Below, one piece after another: positions 1 through 6,628 of a stretch of DNA of 38,724 bases. The first letter of the stretch is position 1, and each line of letters starts with the position of its first letter. The stretch is from positions 1-38,724 of the IMG/VR virus record IMGVR_UViG_3300027896_000101, one strand, 5' to 3'. The stretch is from a virus. The translations under genes and the position numbers were made by a program. The notes under the pieces are model-generated. The model saw only the letters and a list, made by a program, of their open reading frames with translations, was not told the DNA's origin and ran no database searches.

Positions 1-98
1 TATGATTGCGACAAGCTCGCTGTTGGAGAGAGAGGCAGCACCGTATTGCTTGAGGCGTTCCCTGGGGCGCTCTGTGGCGGGTAGCTCCCTGATGAGAG
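1..98 (-). pseudogene. radC: host radC, internal fragment (5' end removed by prophage)
   Basis: Read on the minus strand from the attachment core towards base 1, the frame gives LIRELPATERPRERLKQYG and continues AASLSNSELVAII. This is the conserved N-terminal region of RadC/UPF0758 (JAB-domain family, historically called a DNA repair protein). No start codon precedes it: the frame runs back into a stop in the phage DNA (106-108). The missing first codons are at the opposite prophage end (38497-38523), and joining at the shared 15-bp core restores one continuous frame. The rest of the gene lies outside the window. In the lysogen radC is therefore interrupted and probably inactive unless translation restarts downstream. 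Confidence 0.88.
84..98. repeat. attL core, 15-bp direct repeat
   Basis: GCTCCCTGATGAGAG is present here and again at 38496-38510, about 38.4 kb apart. It lies inside radC coding sequence and ends two bases before the stop codon of the integrase gene, the usual place for a phage attachment site. Reassembly of radC across the two copies is independent evidence that this is the strand-exchange core. Confidence 0.9.
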
Positions 99-100
99 AT

Positions 101-1573
101 TTACATTACGTCCCGAAGATAGACTTCGATCTGGTCTTTGTAGACTCTAATCTCTTTTACTACGCCCATCAATTTCGCCTTCTGCTGTGCCAGGGGTAGC
201 TTCTTGAAATCTTCGGCAAAGGTAGAAAGAACATTGACCAACTCTTTGTGCCAGGACTTCATTTTGCGCTGGCGGTCCTTAGATTGCTCAATCTCCTTCT
301 GTGCTGCGAGCAAAGCCTCGTACCTTGTCTTCACCGGATCGTTTGCAATGGTGAACTGCTCATCGGAAATCCGGCCTTCCTTTAAGAGCCGGAGGTGCAT
401 CTGGAATTCCTTTTCACAGGCCATAGAATCATGTTTTAGCCGCTCCAACTCCCCAGCCCTATCCTCTGGCTTATCCCGCGAGGCTTTCAGTATTTCAAGA
501 GTCTTGTTCTTATCAGCGTACTTTCCTAGTTCCTCGAGGACGGCATCGTCAAGCAATGTGGCTAAGTGCGCATTGGCATGGTCACATAGTCGTCTGGCAT
601 CTTGATTATAACGGCAGCGGTAACGGCGGTAGGGCCGGCCTTCCCTTCTTTCCGTCTTGCCCACTAAGGACCCGCCGCAGTAGCCACAGTGGGCTATTCC
701 CGAAAGGAGATAGCCCGAAACGAATGTCCGCCCATGCATGCCGCGACGCGATGCCAGGGCGGAGCGCAGTTTATCCCATTCCCCCTTGGTTAGTATAGGA
801 GGATAGAAGTTGTCTATAGTGATGAGGTCGCTGTGGTCCCGCGACCTCTTGCCATACACTAAAGTGCCCTTGAGAGATTCATTCTTCAGTATAACTCTGA
901 CTGAGGGTGCTTCCCACATCGCACCATTTTTTGTCGTAATTCCTTCTTTGTTCAATTTCACTGCGATGCGGTAGTATCCAAAGTTCTGCTCGGTGACTAA
1001 ATGGAACATCTGCCTGATTACGGAGACCTCCGAGGGGTTAGGGACGAACTGGGTTATCCTCGCCCGCCCGTCCACTATGTCTTTGACACCATCGAACCCA
1101 TAGGGTACTCTGCCCACGTGAATTCCCTTTGATACCGCCCTGGATATGTTGGCCTTTATGCGCTCACTCGTTCTTTTTGATTCCGCGCCGGCCAGCCCAG
1201 CCCGGACCAGGAGCACAAGCTCCTCTTTGATGTCTTCATCGGTTGTTACGACCTCTACGCCAATGTCCTGCAGGGCCCAGATCCGCCTCAGTATTTCCTT
1301 GGGATTGCGACCGAACCTATCGAGGAATTGCACAACCACGACATCGGCGTTCTTCTCGGCTAGGAAGGTCAGCATGGACTGATATTGCTTTCTGTCGTCC
1401 CTTCGCCCAGAGGCAATGTCGGTATATGTCTTGATAGGGGTGAGGTTGTGGGTTTGACAATATGAGTTGCAACGTTGCGACTGGGTTTCGAGGGAGACAT
1501 GGTGCTCCCCGGACTGACCAACTGAGGAAACACGGAAGTAACCGATGGCACGTTTCACTGCAATAGTAGACAA
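101..1573 (-). CDS. int: large serine recombinase (phage integrase)
   Basis: Site-specific recombinase that would integrate and excise the phage at the radC site. The resolvase-type catalytic domain comes first, with motif GYFRVSS holding the nucleophile Ser (residue 16 from the chosen start) and the LDRFGRN motif. A recombinase domain follows, then a zinc ribbon (Cys 296, 299, 320, 330: HCGYCGG...RCRY...LC) and a C-terminal helical, coiled-coil-like region. A length near 490 residues fits large serine integrases. I chose the TTG at 1571-1573 because GAGG lies six bases upstream; another in-frame TTG at 1583-1585 lacks a ribosome site. The stop codon lies within the attP arm, two bases from the core. 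No separate excisionase is recognised. Confidence 0.93.
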   Translation of the reverse strand: MSTIAVKRAIGYFRVSSVGQSGEHHVSLETQSQRCNSYCQTHNLTPIKTYTDIASGRRDDRKQYQSMLTFLAEKNADVVVVQFLDRFGRNPKEILRRIWALQDIGVEVVTTDEDIKEELVLLVRAGLAGAESKRTSERIKANISRAVSKGIHVGRVPYGFDGVKDIVDGRARITQFVPNPSEVSVIRQMFHLVTEQNFGYYRIAVKLNKEGITTKNGAMWEAPSVRVILKNESLKGTLVYGKRSRDHSDLITIDNFYPPILTKGEWDKLRSALASRRGMHGRTFVSGYLLSGIAHCGYCGGSLVGKTERREGRPYRRYRCRYNQDARRLCDHANAHLATLLDDAVLEELGKYADKNKTLEILKASRDKPEDRAGELERLKHDSMACEKEFQMHLRLLKEGRISDEQFTIANDPVKTRYEALLAAQKEIEQSKDRQRKMKSWHKELVNVLSTFAEDFKKLPLAQQKAKLMGVVKEIRVYKDQIEVYLRDVM

Positions 1574-1588
1574 TATATACCTCAATGA

Positions 1589-2047
1589 CTATTCTTGAGG
1601 TGGAGAAATAGTAAGAGACCATCCTAAAGTATTGGCAGTAATGACTTTCACATAATATTCACCAGCGCCAGAATATAGATAGGTTTCTCCCTTTTGGGCC
1701 GCCATGCCCTCATTGGTAGATGTTATTGACTCAACATATTGTGAAGTCTCACCTCTCGGGTAAACAAAAAAGCTGAAGATAGCAGAGTTATTTTCGGCGA
1801 TATAACCCCATTTAATGCTCCACTCCTTTGTGGGTATCATAAAAGGCGCGGTGGTTGTACTCGATTGACCTTCTATATAAATAGGGGCAAATGTGACTGA
1901 CACGGGAGTAAAAGTCGGTACAGGGGTTGCCTCTGGAGTAGAAGCCAGCGTTGGGGATGGAGATACCACAACATAAATAGTTCTAGTGCAGGATGTTCCC
2001 AACAGGATACACGCAGCAATAAGAGTCAGGGCAAGTAGTTTTTTCAT
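1589..2047 (-). CDS. small prophage lipoprotein, candidate superinfection-exclusion factor
   Basis: A 152-residue exported protein. The N-terminus has two Lys, a hydrophobic stretch and Cys candidates for lipidation at residue 13 (IAAC) and residue 20 (GTSC). A Ser/Thr/Pro-rich linker with PEATPVPTFTPV follows, then a beta-rich C-terminal domain I do not recognise. It lies between integrase and repressor on the lysogeny strand, so it is probably expressed in the lysogen. Lipoproteins in the same position in some temperate phages (for example Ltp of Streptococcus phage TP-J34) block DNA entry by related phages; the role here is inferred from position and architecture only. The Pro/Thr linker resembles those of Chloroflexota lipoproteins. 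The start ATG has GGGAG about nine bases upstream. Confidence 0.75.
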   Translation of the reverse strand: MKKLLALTLIAACILLGTSCTRTIYVVVSPSPTLASTPEATPVPTFTPVSVTFAPIYIEGQSSTTTAPFMIPTKEWSIKWGYIAENNSAIFSFFVYPRGETSQYVESITSTNEGMAAQKGETYLYSGAGEYYVKVITANTLGWSLTISPPQE

Positions 2048-2063
2048 GGGTTTATATCTCCCT

Positions 2064-2753
2064 TCATACCACCGTCCAATGGCCAGATAGAATAACTCGC
2101 CCTAAGTTCTCAACCCTAGCAGGGGCCATGATCTCTATTTCGCCACTGGAGCCGACGAGCCTTAGTCTATTGTCCTCGCGGTATAGCTTTTTACAGGTGA
2201 CTTCATTACCTATCCTGACAATGTATATCCGCCCGTCAGTGAATTCCGCATCGGGATCGACTATCAATAACTCGCCATCATGTAATCCGAATCCCTGGCA
2301 TGAGTCACCCTTTAGTCTGAGGCCATAGGGATGAAGCACTCCTGATAGCATCTGCTTAGGGACAGGCGCAAAATCAGTCACTTCTTGCTGTCGGTCTTCG
2401 AGAGGTCCGCCGGGGCATGTGCCCATCACCGGCACCCGAAATAATGTAGCGGCCTCGACTGCTGCTTTCAACTCATTGATAAGCAAAATTATGTCCCTGG
2501 AAGGGCTGACGCTTTCTGTTTGGAAGAGCGTTTCAGGTGGTACTTCGAGGGCAGTAGCTAGTTTTTCAGCAGTTTTTCGAGTTGGATTTGTGATTTTACC
2601 GCTTTCGAGTTGGCTAATATAAGCACGATTTATCCCAGATAATTTGGCAAGGTCTACCTGTGATAAGCCTTTAGCTTCTCGTAGGCGCTTTATTATGTGC
2701 CCGAGACCTTCATCTTGCAAGCCCTCCCCCTTTGTAAGGTTTATGTATAGCAT
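2064..2753 (-). CDS. LexA/CI-like phage repressor (XRE HTH plus S24 peptidase domain)
   Basis: Lysogeny repressor expected to bind operators in the 2754-2851 gap. Residues about 17-76 form an XRE helix-turn-helix (LSQVDLAKLSGINRAYISQLE). Residues about 105-229 are a LexA/S24 self-cleavage domain with nucleophile Ser151 in KGDSCQG and the general-base Lys188 or Lys189 in EVTCKKLY. The usual Ala-Gly or Cys-Gly cleavage site is not obvious; the Cys-Pro-Gly-Gly stretch around 113-116 is a candidate. By analogy with CI and LexA, RecA-stimulated cleavage would induce the prophage. The start could instead be a TTG 11 codons in; the ATG used has only a short AAGGA spacing. Confidence 0.92.
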   Translation of the reverse strand: MLYINLTKGEGLQDEGLGHIIKRLREAKGLSQVDLAKLSGINRAYISQLESGKITNPTRKTAEKLATALEVPPETLFQTESVSPSRDIILLINELKAAVEAATLFRVPVMGTCPGGPLEDRQQEVTDFAPVPKQMLSGVLHPYGLRLKGDSCQGFGLHDGELLIVDPDAEFTDGRIYIVRIGNEVTCKKLYREDNRLRLVGSSGEIEIMAPARVENLGRVILSGHWTVV

Positions 2754-2795
2754 TTTCCTTGTTATATTGCAAGCCTGTTAATATATAGTACTAAA

Positions 2796-2848
2796 GTGTT
2801 ATACAAAACTATTGACAAGATGCAAAAAATGTGATATATATATAACAC
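2796..2848. promoter_or_regulatory. divergent lysogenic/early promoters with candidate operators
   Basis: Plus strand: TTGACA at 2812-2817, a 17-base spacer and TATATA at 2835-2840 form a near-consensus sigma-70 promoter firing into the Cro-like gene. Minus strand: TTTGCA (2826-2821), a 17-base spacer and TATAAC (2803-2798) would drive the repressor. The two -35 regions are within nine bases of each other, so the promoters overlap. An 8-bp inverted repeat GTGTTATA (2796-2803) / TATAACAC (2841-2848) flanks both, and another GTTATA lies at 2761-2766. These are candidate operator half-sites. Confidence 0.65.
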
Positions 2849-2859
2849 AGGGTAGAACA

Positions 2860-3105
2860 GTGCAAAAACTAATAAAGGCAATTGAGGCGGTTCAAGCCAA
2901 GTACGACCTAAACGATAGTCAGTTTGCAAAAACGCTAGAAATTGACCCCGCGCTGGTATCCCGGCTCAAAAGAGGCATAACAGAGCCAGGGGCTGACTTC
3001 TTAGGCCGTCTTACAAGGGTGTATCCAGAACTTGACATCATAATGATTCAATACCTTAAAGGCCGAGGACTGAAGGATACCGATGCCAATACAGACAAAG
3101 CCTAG
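2860..3105 (+). CDS. Cro-like small HTH regulator
   Basis: An 81-residue DNA-binding protein with a Cro/CI-type helix-turn-helix (about QFAKTLEIDPALVSRLKRG). It is the first gene transcribed from the early promoter, opposite the repressor, the normal place for Cro. The start is the GTG at 2860 with AGGG seven bases upstream. The frame stays open back to 2812, but that would put the start inside the promoter -35 box. The expected role is repression of lysogenic transcription when the lytic cycle begins. Confidence 0.8.
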   Translation: MQKLIKAIEAVQAKYDLNDSQFAKTLEIDPALVSRLKRGITEPGADFLGRLTRVYPELDIIMIQYLKGRGLKDTDANTDKA

Positions 3106-3244
3106 AGTTGTAATCATCGGTGACACAGCAAAATTGGCCGAAGCACTGGCTGAGATATGGGCAGAGGCGCTCAGGGAGAAGAATGAAGCCTTATCGCATC
3201 CAGATGAGAGTCAGCGGCTACTTTTTTCGCCCATTCAGAAATAG
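3083..3244 (+). CDS. 53-residue early peptide, unknown
   Basis: A small ORF starting MPIQTKPRVVIIG and ending SPIQK, rich in Ala, Glu and Leu in the middle (probable helix). AAGG six bases before the ATG is a good ribosome site, and the start overlaps the end of the Cro-like gene, which suggests translational coupling. I recognise no family. Its location at the head of the early operon is where many phages place small host-takeover or anti-defence proteins, but nothing in the sequence shows that role. Confidence 0.6.
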   Translation: MPIQTKPRVVIIGDTAKLAEALAEIWAEALREKNEALSHPDESQRLLFSPIQK

Positions 3245-3262
3245 CTCGTGAGTCGCACGAGC
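3244..3262 (+). promoter_or_regulatory. 7-bp stem hairpin between early genes
   Basis: GCTCGTG, a five-base loop and CACGAGC form a perfect stem just after the stop codon at 3242-3244. No T-run follows, so an intrinsic terminator is unlikely. RNA processing or stabilisation is possible. Confidence 0.45.
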
Positions 3263-3293
3263 GGAAAGGAGAGACAATCTAAAGGGACTAGAG

Positions 3294-3449
3294 ATGAAAT
3301 GTCCTAAGTGCGGTGGAACACTTTTTGCCGAGACAGAGGTATTTCCCAAGTTCAAGCCTGGTTGGAGATGTAAGAACTGCCGGAAATGGTTTTCTTCCAA
3401 GTCCATAAAAGTTCAGCCAGAGGATTTAGATTATTCGACTGATGCGTAA
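3294..3449 (+). CDS. 51-residue zinc-ribbon peptide
   Basis: Begins MKCPKCGG and contains CKNC about 20 residues later. Two CxxC knuckles separated by a short hydrophobic strand region are a minimal zinc ribbon. AAAGGG lies about seven bases upstream of the ATG. Most of the peptide is the ribbon, so DNA, RNA or protein binding is likely. Specific function unknown. Confidence 0.7.
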   Translation: MKCPKCGGTLFAETEVFPKFKPGWRCKNCRKWFSSKSIKVQPEDLDYSTDA

Positions 3450-3451
3450 TA

Positions 3452-3466
3452 GAGGGGATACTTACC
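3452..3466 (+). repeat. 15-bp repeat GAGGGGATACTTACC, copy 1
   Basis: Exact copy of 7023-7037. Here it starts three bases after a stop codon (3447-3449); the other copy starts on the middle base of a stop codon. The function is unknown. Confidence 0.6.
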
Positions 3467-3511
3467 AAAGAACTAGCCAGCCTAAAGTAGAGTCGAGAAA
3501 GGAGGAACCAA

Positions 3512-3643
3512 ATGACACTGCCAAATAACCTCTGGGAAATCATGGCTGCGGGAGCAGCGATCATAGTATTCGGCGCTGCGTTCTGCCTCGCCATATTGCA
3601 CCTAGGCATGAACCTAAGACGCCGCAACGAAAAGGAAGCATAG
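3512..3643 (+). CDS. 43-residue single-span membrane peptide
   Basis: A short polar N-terminus, one hydrophobic segment (about residues 10-33, rich in Ala, Ile, Phe, Leu) and a basic C-terminus (RRRNEKEA) predict a single membrane span with a cytoplasmic C-terminus. GGAGG six bases before the ATG is a very strong ribosome site, which supports real expression. Small early membrane peptides in phages can act in exclusion or as toxins; the function here is unknown. Confidence 0.68.
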   Translation: MTLPNNLWEIMAAGAAIIVFGAAFCLAILHLGMNLRRRNEKEA

Positions 3644-3669
3644 TATCTCGTGTTCTCCTTCCAACCGGG

Positions 3670-3691
3670 GCCTGAAGTGCTGGCTTCGGGC
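3670..3691 (+). promoter_or_regulatory. 8-bp stem hairpin in the 3644-3726 gap
   Basis: GCCTGAAG, a six-base loop and CTTCGGGC form an eight-pair stem with one G-T pair. No T-run follows. It sits between two small early genes and may be an RNA stability or processing element. Confidence 0.35.
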
Positions 3692-3726
3692 TTCGGTGAA
3701 AGCAGATAACGAGGAAAGGAGAGGAT

Positions 3727-3897
3727 ATGAAGGGACTGAAATTGCCGATTCCTGTAATATGCGAGTGTGGATTTAATACGATGGATGCCGAGGAAGCACT
3801 CAACCACATTCTTGTACATGAGAGGCTTGAGAAGGCGAAGAAGCCTGAAATCTCCATCGAGCCAGGCATGATAGAGAGCATGGCAGACGACCGATGA
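3727..3897 (+). CDS. 56-residue zinc-finger-like peptide
   Basis: Cys12 and Cys14 (CEC), then His27 and His31 on a predicted helix (NHILVHERLEK), give a C-x-C-x12-H-x3-H pattern that resembles a compact zinc finger. A purine-rich GGAGAGG site precedes the ATG. The stop overlaps the next gene as ATGA, so the two are translationally coupled. The neighbour is a probable recombination protein with its own zinc clusters, so a shared DNA-binding role is possible. Confidence 0.7.
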   Translation: MKGLKLPIPVICECGFNTMDAEEALNHILVHERLEKAKKPEISIEPGMIESMADDR

Positions 3898-5030
3898 ATC
3901 CCGCTGAGATTGAAGCCCGGGAACGCCAGAAAGACGAATGGTCTCGCCTTGAGAAGATAGCCGCCTCCGAGGTCTGCGCTCAATGCGGCAGTAACTTCCT
4001 AGTGCCATACAACGGGCAAGGGATAGTCCTCCAATGCTCAAAAGATAAGGCGCACCAGGGACACGTCAAGGTCGATTTCGCACTTCACGATTACTACGCC
4101 GTAAGGCAAATCATGGTAGGGAGGGGTGAGAACGTAGAGCATTTAGACCAAGAGATTCAAGCGTATCTGGTAGACAAATACTCGAAAGGAGGGAAGAAGG
4201 ATATGGAGTCAACAGCATTAGCACGATACAGGGAAACCCAGGTCATCACCAAGGAACAGGCGCTAGAGGTCATACGGTCAACGCCAGGGTGGGAGGAAGC
4301 GCCGGACAATGTGGTGACCAGGGCAGCGATGATATGCCGTGATTATCGGTTCTATCCGGGGATACATCTATTCCTGCTCAAGTTCAAAGGGGCGCATGGT
4401 GATTCGTGGGTGCCTGTCCTCGGTATCAAGGCAACCCGGCTGATGGCCTCAAGACGTAAAGCCTACAAGTACGTCGATGGACCAAGGATGGTGACCGACA
4501 AAGAGGTCGAGGCTCATTTCCACAGCGAACAAGATTCAGCGATGATCTATGCCTATTGCAAACTCGAAGGACTCGATGGTTCAACGGCTGAGGGTTGGGG
4601 CACATGGCCCAAATCCGCAGAACCTTACGGAAAAGACAAAGGGAACAGTCGGGCCAACATGGCAGAGATCAGAGCGGAGCGCCGGGCACTAGACCGTCTG
4701 TGCCCAGGTGACCTGCCGGGTGGAATCGACGTGGTAGACGAACAGTACGTTCCAAATGCCCCAGAATTGGCAACAGAGGGCTTTGGAGACGGAGCGAGGA
4801 CGGTAGACCAGGCGACGGGGGAAATCACGGACAACCCGGCTGGTGAAACCTCTTCCGAGAAACAAGGGCCATCGACTCCCAAGTTCGGTGTCTGCCCTGA
4901 GCATCATGTACCGCTCGTTGAAGGCAAATGGGGGCCGTGGTGTCCTACAAAGGTCGGGACTGGCTACTGCAAATCCTACAAGAAAGCCAAGAACGGCGAG
5001 CAAGCCCCATTGAAGGAGGCGCAGGGATGA
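3894..5030 (+). CDS. probable RecT/Bet-like single-strand annealing protein with zinc clusters
   Basis: A 378-residue early protein. Residues 28-57 carry a Cys/His cluster (CAQC...C...H...H). The middle region has the order seen in phage annealing proteins: FLLKFKG, WVPVLGIKATRLMASRR, an acidic segment with AYCKLEG, GWGTWPKS and NSRANMAEIRAERRALDRL near residue 260. A charged linker follows, then a C-terminal Cys-rich segment (GVCPEHH...WCP...YC). RecT/Bet proteins anneal single strands during phage recombination. I do not see an obvious partner exonuclease next to it. The family call rests on pattern recognition and is tentative. The start overlaps the upstream stop (ATGA). Confidence 0.5.
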   Translation: MNPAEIEARERQKDEWSRLEKIAASEVCAQCGSNFLVPYNGQGIVLQCSKDKAHQGHVKVDFALHDYYAVRQIMVGRGENVEHLDQEIQAYLVDKYSKGGKKDMESTALARYRETQVITKEQALEVIRSTPGWEEAPDNVVTRAAMICRDYRFYPGIHLFLLKFKGAHGDSWVPVLGIKATRLMASRRKAYKYVDGPRMVTDKEVEAHFHSEQDSAMIYAYCKLEGLDGSTAEGWGTWPKSAEPYGKDKGNSRANMAEIRAERRALDRLCPGDLPGGIDVVDEQYVPNAPELATEGFGDGARTVDQATGEITDNPAGETSSEKQGPSTPKFGVCPEHHVPLVEGKWGPWCPTKVGTGYCKSYKKAKNGEQAPLKEAQG

Positions 5031-5260
5031 ACCTACGTCTGACTAAGTTGATCGTATTCGCAATCCTCATGGAGAACGGAAAGGGGATAGCGACAAAGGC
5101 ACCTGATTACATCATAGAGAAGTGGAACTCAGTCAATCTTCGTGATTCCACTGTCAGTCTGCTCGCGTTGCTCGATGATATGAACCGGCACAAATACGCT
5201 GACTGGCTGGCGGTGTGGGCCAAGGACACCGATGATGCCAAGGAGATATCCAATGTCTGA
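5027..5260 (+). CDS. 77-residue early protein, unknown
   Basis: Starts MNLRLTKLIVFAILMENGKG at the ATG that overlaps the previous stop (ATGA), with GGAGG seven bases upstream. The frame is open further upstream, but that part lies inside the previous gene. It contains a hydrophobic N-terminal helix and an amphipathic C-terminal half ending in acidic residues. No family recognised. Confidence 0.65.
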   Translation: MNLRLTKLIVFAILMENGKGIATKAPDYIIEKWNSVNLRDSTVSLLALLDDMNRHKYADWLAVWAKDTDDAKEISNV

Positions 5261-5480
5261 GCAGATGGAGCACAGTGGCACGATATTCCACAACACGGCG
5301 ACTCCTATCACCATCAAGGTCACGAAGGGCATGAAGAATACGTACAGTTGGGAAATCGAAGCGAAGGGTTGGAACTCGCCTGCCATGTTAGCGGAGATTG
5401 CCAACATAGATTCGGAACTAGCGAAAACCTATAAATCAGAAGGAGGGAAAGAAAGTGACAGCGAAAACAAATCTAAGTGA
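5253..5480 (+). CDS. 75-residue early protein, unknown
   Basis: Starts MSEQMEHSGTIFHN with GGAG seven bases upstream and overlaps the previous gene by eight bases. The middle (ITIKVTKGMKNTYSWEIEAKGW) looks like a beta hairpin or sheet; the C-terminus is polar and Lys/Glu/Ser-rich. Its 3' end contains the ribosome-binding leader of the next gene. Possibly a small DNA- or protein-binding factor, but I cannot name it. Confidence 0.65.
   Translation: MSEQMEHSGTIFHNTATPITIKVTKGMKNTYSWEIEAKGWNSPAMLAEIANIDSELAKTYKSEGGKESDSENKSK
5433..5452 (+). repeat. 20-bp ribosome-binding leader repeat, copy 1
   Basis: The stretch AAATCAGAAGGAGGGAAAGA occurs here and again at 5934-5953. Each copy provides the GGAGG site of the following gene (starts at 5455 and 5953). 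Confidence 0.75.
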
Positions 5481-5822
5481 AATCGAACTGAACGGAGTCA
5501 AGTATGTGCCCAAGGCCAGTGTGCAAGGTAGTATGGCGGCGAAACTGGATGGTCTTGAATATTGCATAGTCCGAACATATTCGGCAGGGGTATTCGCTGG
5601 CTATGTGCAGAAACACGAAGGCCAAGAAGTCGCAATGCTAAAGGCCCGTAGGTTGTGGTACTGGGACGGTGCCGCCTCCCTTTCGCAGTTGTCTGTTGAC
5701 GGCGTATCGAAGCCCCAAAATTGCAAGTTTCCCACTGAGGTATCCTCTATTATTTTGACCCAGGCCATCGAGATCATTTCTTGCACCGAAAAAGCCCAAA
5801 CAAGCATTCAAGGGGTAGCAAT

Positions 5823-5835
<13 letters not shown>
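5455..5835 (+). CDS. DUF6948-like phage protein
   Basis: A 126-residue protein whose core (IVRTYSAGVFAGYV, ARRLWYWDGAASLSQLSVDG, KPQNCKFP, then ILTQAIEIISCTEKAQTSI) matches a small conserved phage protein family that I know as DUF6948. No activity is established. The GTG start at 5455 follows a strong GGAGGG site and overlaps the upstream gene. Its last 13 bases overlap the start of a Gly-rich microprotein, so the two are likely translated together. Confidence 0.75.
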
Positions 5836-5927
<92 letters not shown>

Positions 5928-5933
5928 AAGAGA

Positions 5934-5953
5934 AAATCAGAAGGAGGGAAAGA
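5934..5953 (+). repeat. 20-bp ribosome-binding leader repeat, copy 2
   Basis: Identical to 5433-5452 and ends on the first base of the next gene's ATG. It probably arose by duplication of a gene with its leader. Confidence 0.75.
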
Positions 5954-6498
5954 TGAGAAGAAAATCTAGGTACGTCTGCAAGAACTGTCTGGTAGAAACA
6001 GCCAGAATCGAGGAAAGGTCGAAGAGGTGGAGGTGGAGTCCTGAGGAGCCAACTTGCCCTCAGCACCTATGCGTCGAGGTCAAAGACGAGACCGTAGAGC
6101 CGGTGTGGAGTGAGGCCGTCAAGGTCGAGGGCATACAGGCCACGAAAGAGGAAGTGCCCATACTCTCAAGGCAAACCCTCACAATCAACTCCCTCAAGGG
6201 CATCAAGACCACGCGAGCCTATAAGACATCTTCCCGAACTTCGAAGACCTCCCTGGCGATGGAGGTTGAGATCGACGACAAGTTGGCCCGCGCCCTGGAA
6301 GAGATGGAGAAGACGGGGCGCACTTGGAGCCTCACCATCACCAGCGAGGCCACGCAGTTGGAGATGGTGAACACCGCCCCGGCAGAGACGGTATCGGTTC
6401 CGGACGACAACCACAAGGGCGAGGCCAAGGAAGCCGCCAAGATGAGTCAGCAGGGCGACACGGCGAAGGCCGCGGAGGTCACTGGGGCGACAGCGTAG
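5953..6498 (+). CDS. 181-residue zinc-binding early protein, unknown
   Basis: The N-terminus has CKNC (residues about 9-12) and CPQHLC (about 35-40), which predicts a zinc ribbon. The middle is Thr/Ser/Lys-rich and is followed by an amphipathic helix (LARALEEMEKTG) and a beta segment. The C-terminal 50 residues are Ala/Glu/Lys-rich and low in complexity. GGAGG lies seven bases upstream in the repeated leader. Local GC is higher than in neighbouring genes. No family recognised. Confidence 0.7.
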   Translation: MRRKSRYVCKNCLVETARIEERSKRWRWSPEEPTCPQHLCVEVKDETVEPVWSEAVKVEGIQATKEEVPILSRQTLTINSLKGIKTTRAYKTSSRTSKTSLAMEVEIDDKLARALEEMEKTGRTWSLTITSEATQLEMVNTAPAETVSVPDDNHKGEAKEAAKMSQQGDTAKAAEVTGATA

Positions 6499-6583
6499 AA
6501 GCGATTGTATGGGCTTGGCGGTGCCGTGAAGGCCAAACGGTTAAATGGTTGCCGAAGGGTAGTCAGCCGTCAAGCCTGAATGG

Positions 6584-6603
6584 AAGGTAACTATACCTTG
6601 ACA
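6584..6603 (+). promoter_or_regulatory. 16-bp palindrome overlapping a TTGACA box
   Basis: AAGGTA-ACTA-TACCTT (6584-6599) is a perfect palindrome in the 130-base gap before the methylase gene and overlaps TTGACA at 6598-6603. No convincing -10 box follows at 16-18 bases, so this may be an operator or RNA hairpin rather than a promoter. The remainder of the 6499-6628 gap shows no supported gene. Confidence 0.3.
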
Positions 6604-6628
6604 ACACGTAGGAGCGGAGAAACTTAAC

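Noticed and set aside
2-199. Plus-strand 65-residue frame at the left edge
   Set aside because: It is antisense to the radC fragment and the 3' end of the integrase; both minus-strand readings are clearly real.
1574-1585. Integrase start at TTG 1583-1585
   Set aside because: No ribosome site precedes it, while TTG at 1571-1573 has GAGG six bases upstream formed by those very codons.
2812-2859. Upstream TTG start for the Cro-like gene
   Set aside because: It coincides with the -35 box TTGACA of the early promoter; GTG at 2860 has a proper ribosome site.
3352-4041. 229-residue minus-strand frame
   Set aside because: It runs opposite several small plus-strand genes with strong ribosome sites and shows no family pattern.
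6598-6626. Promoter for the Dam-type methylase gene
   Set aside because: TTGACA is present but no acceptable -10 follows at 16-18 bases; kept only as part of a low-confidence palindrome entry.
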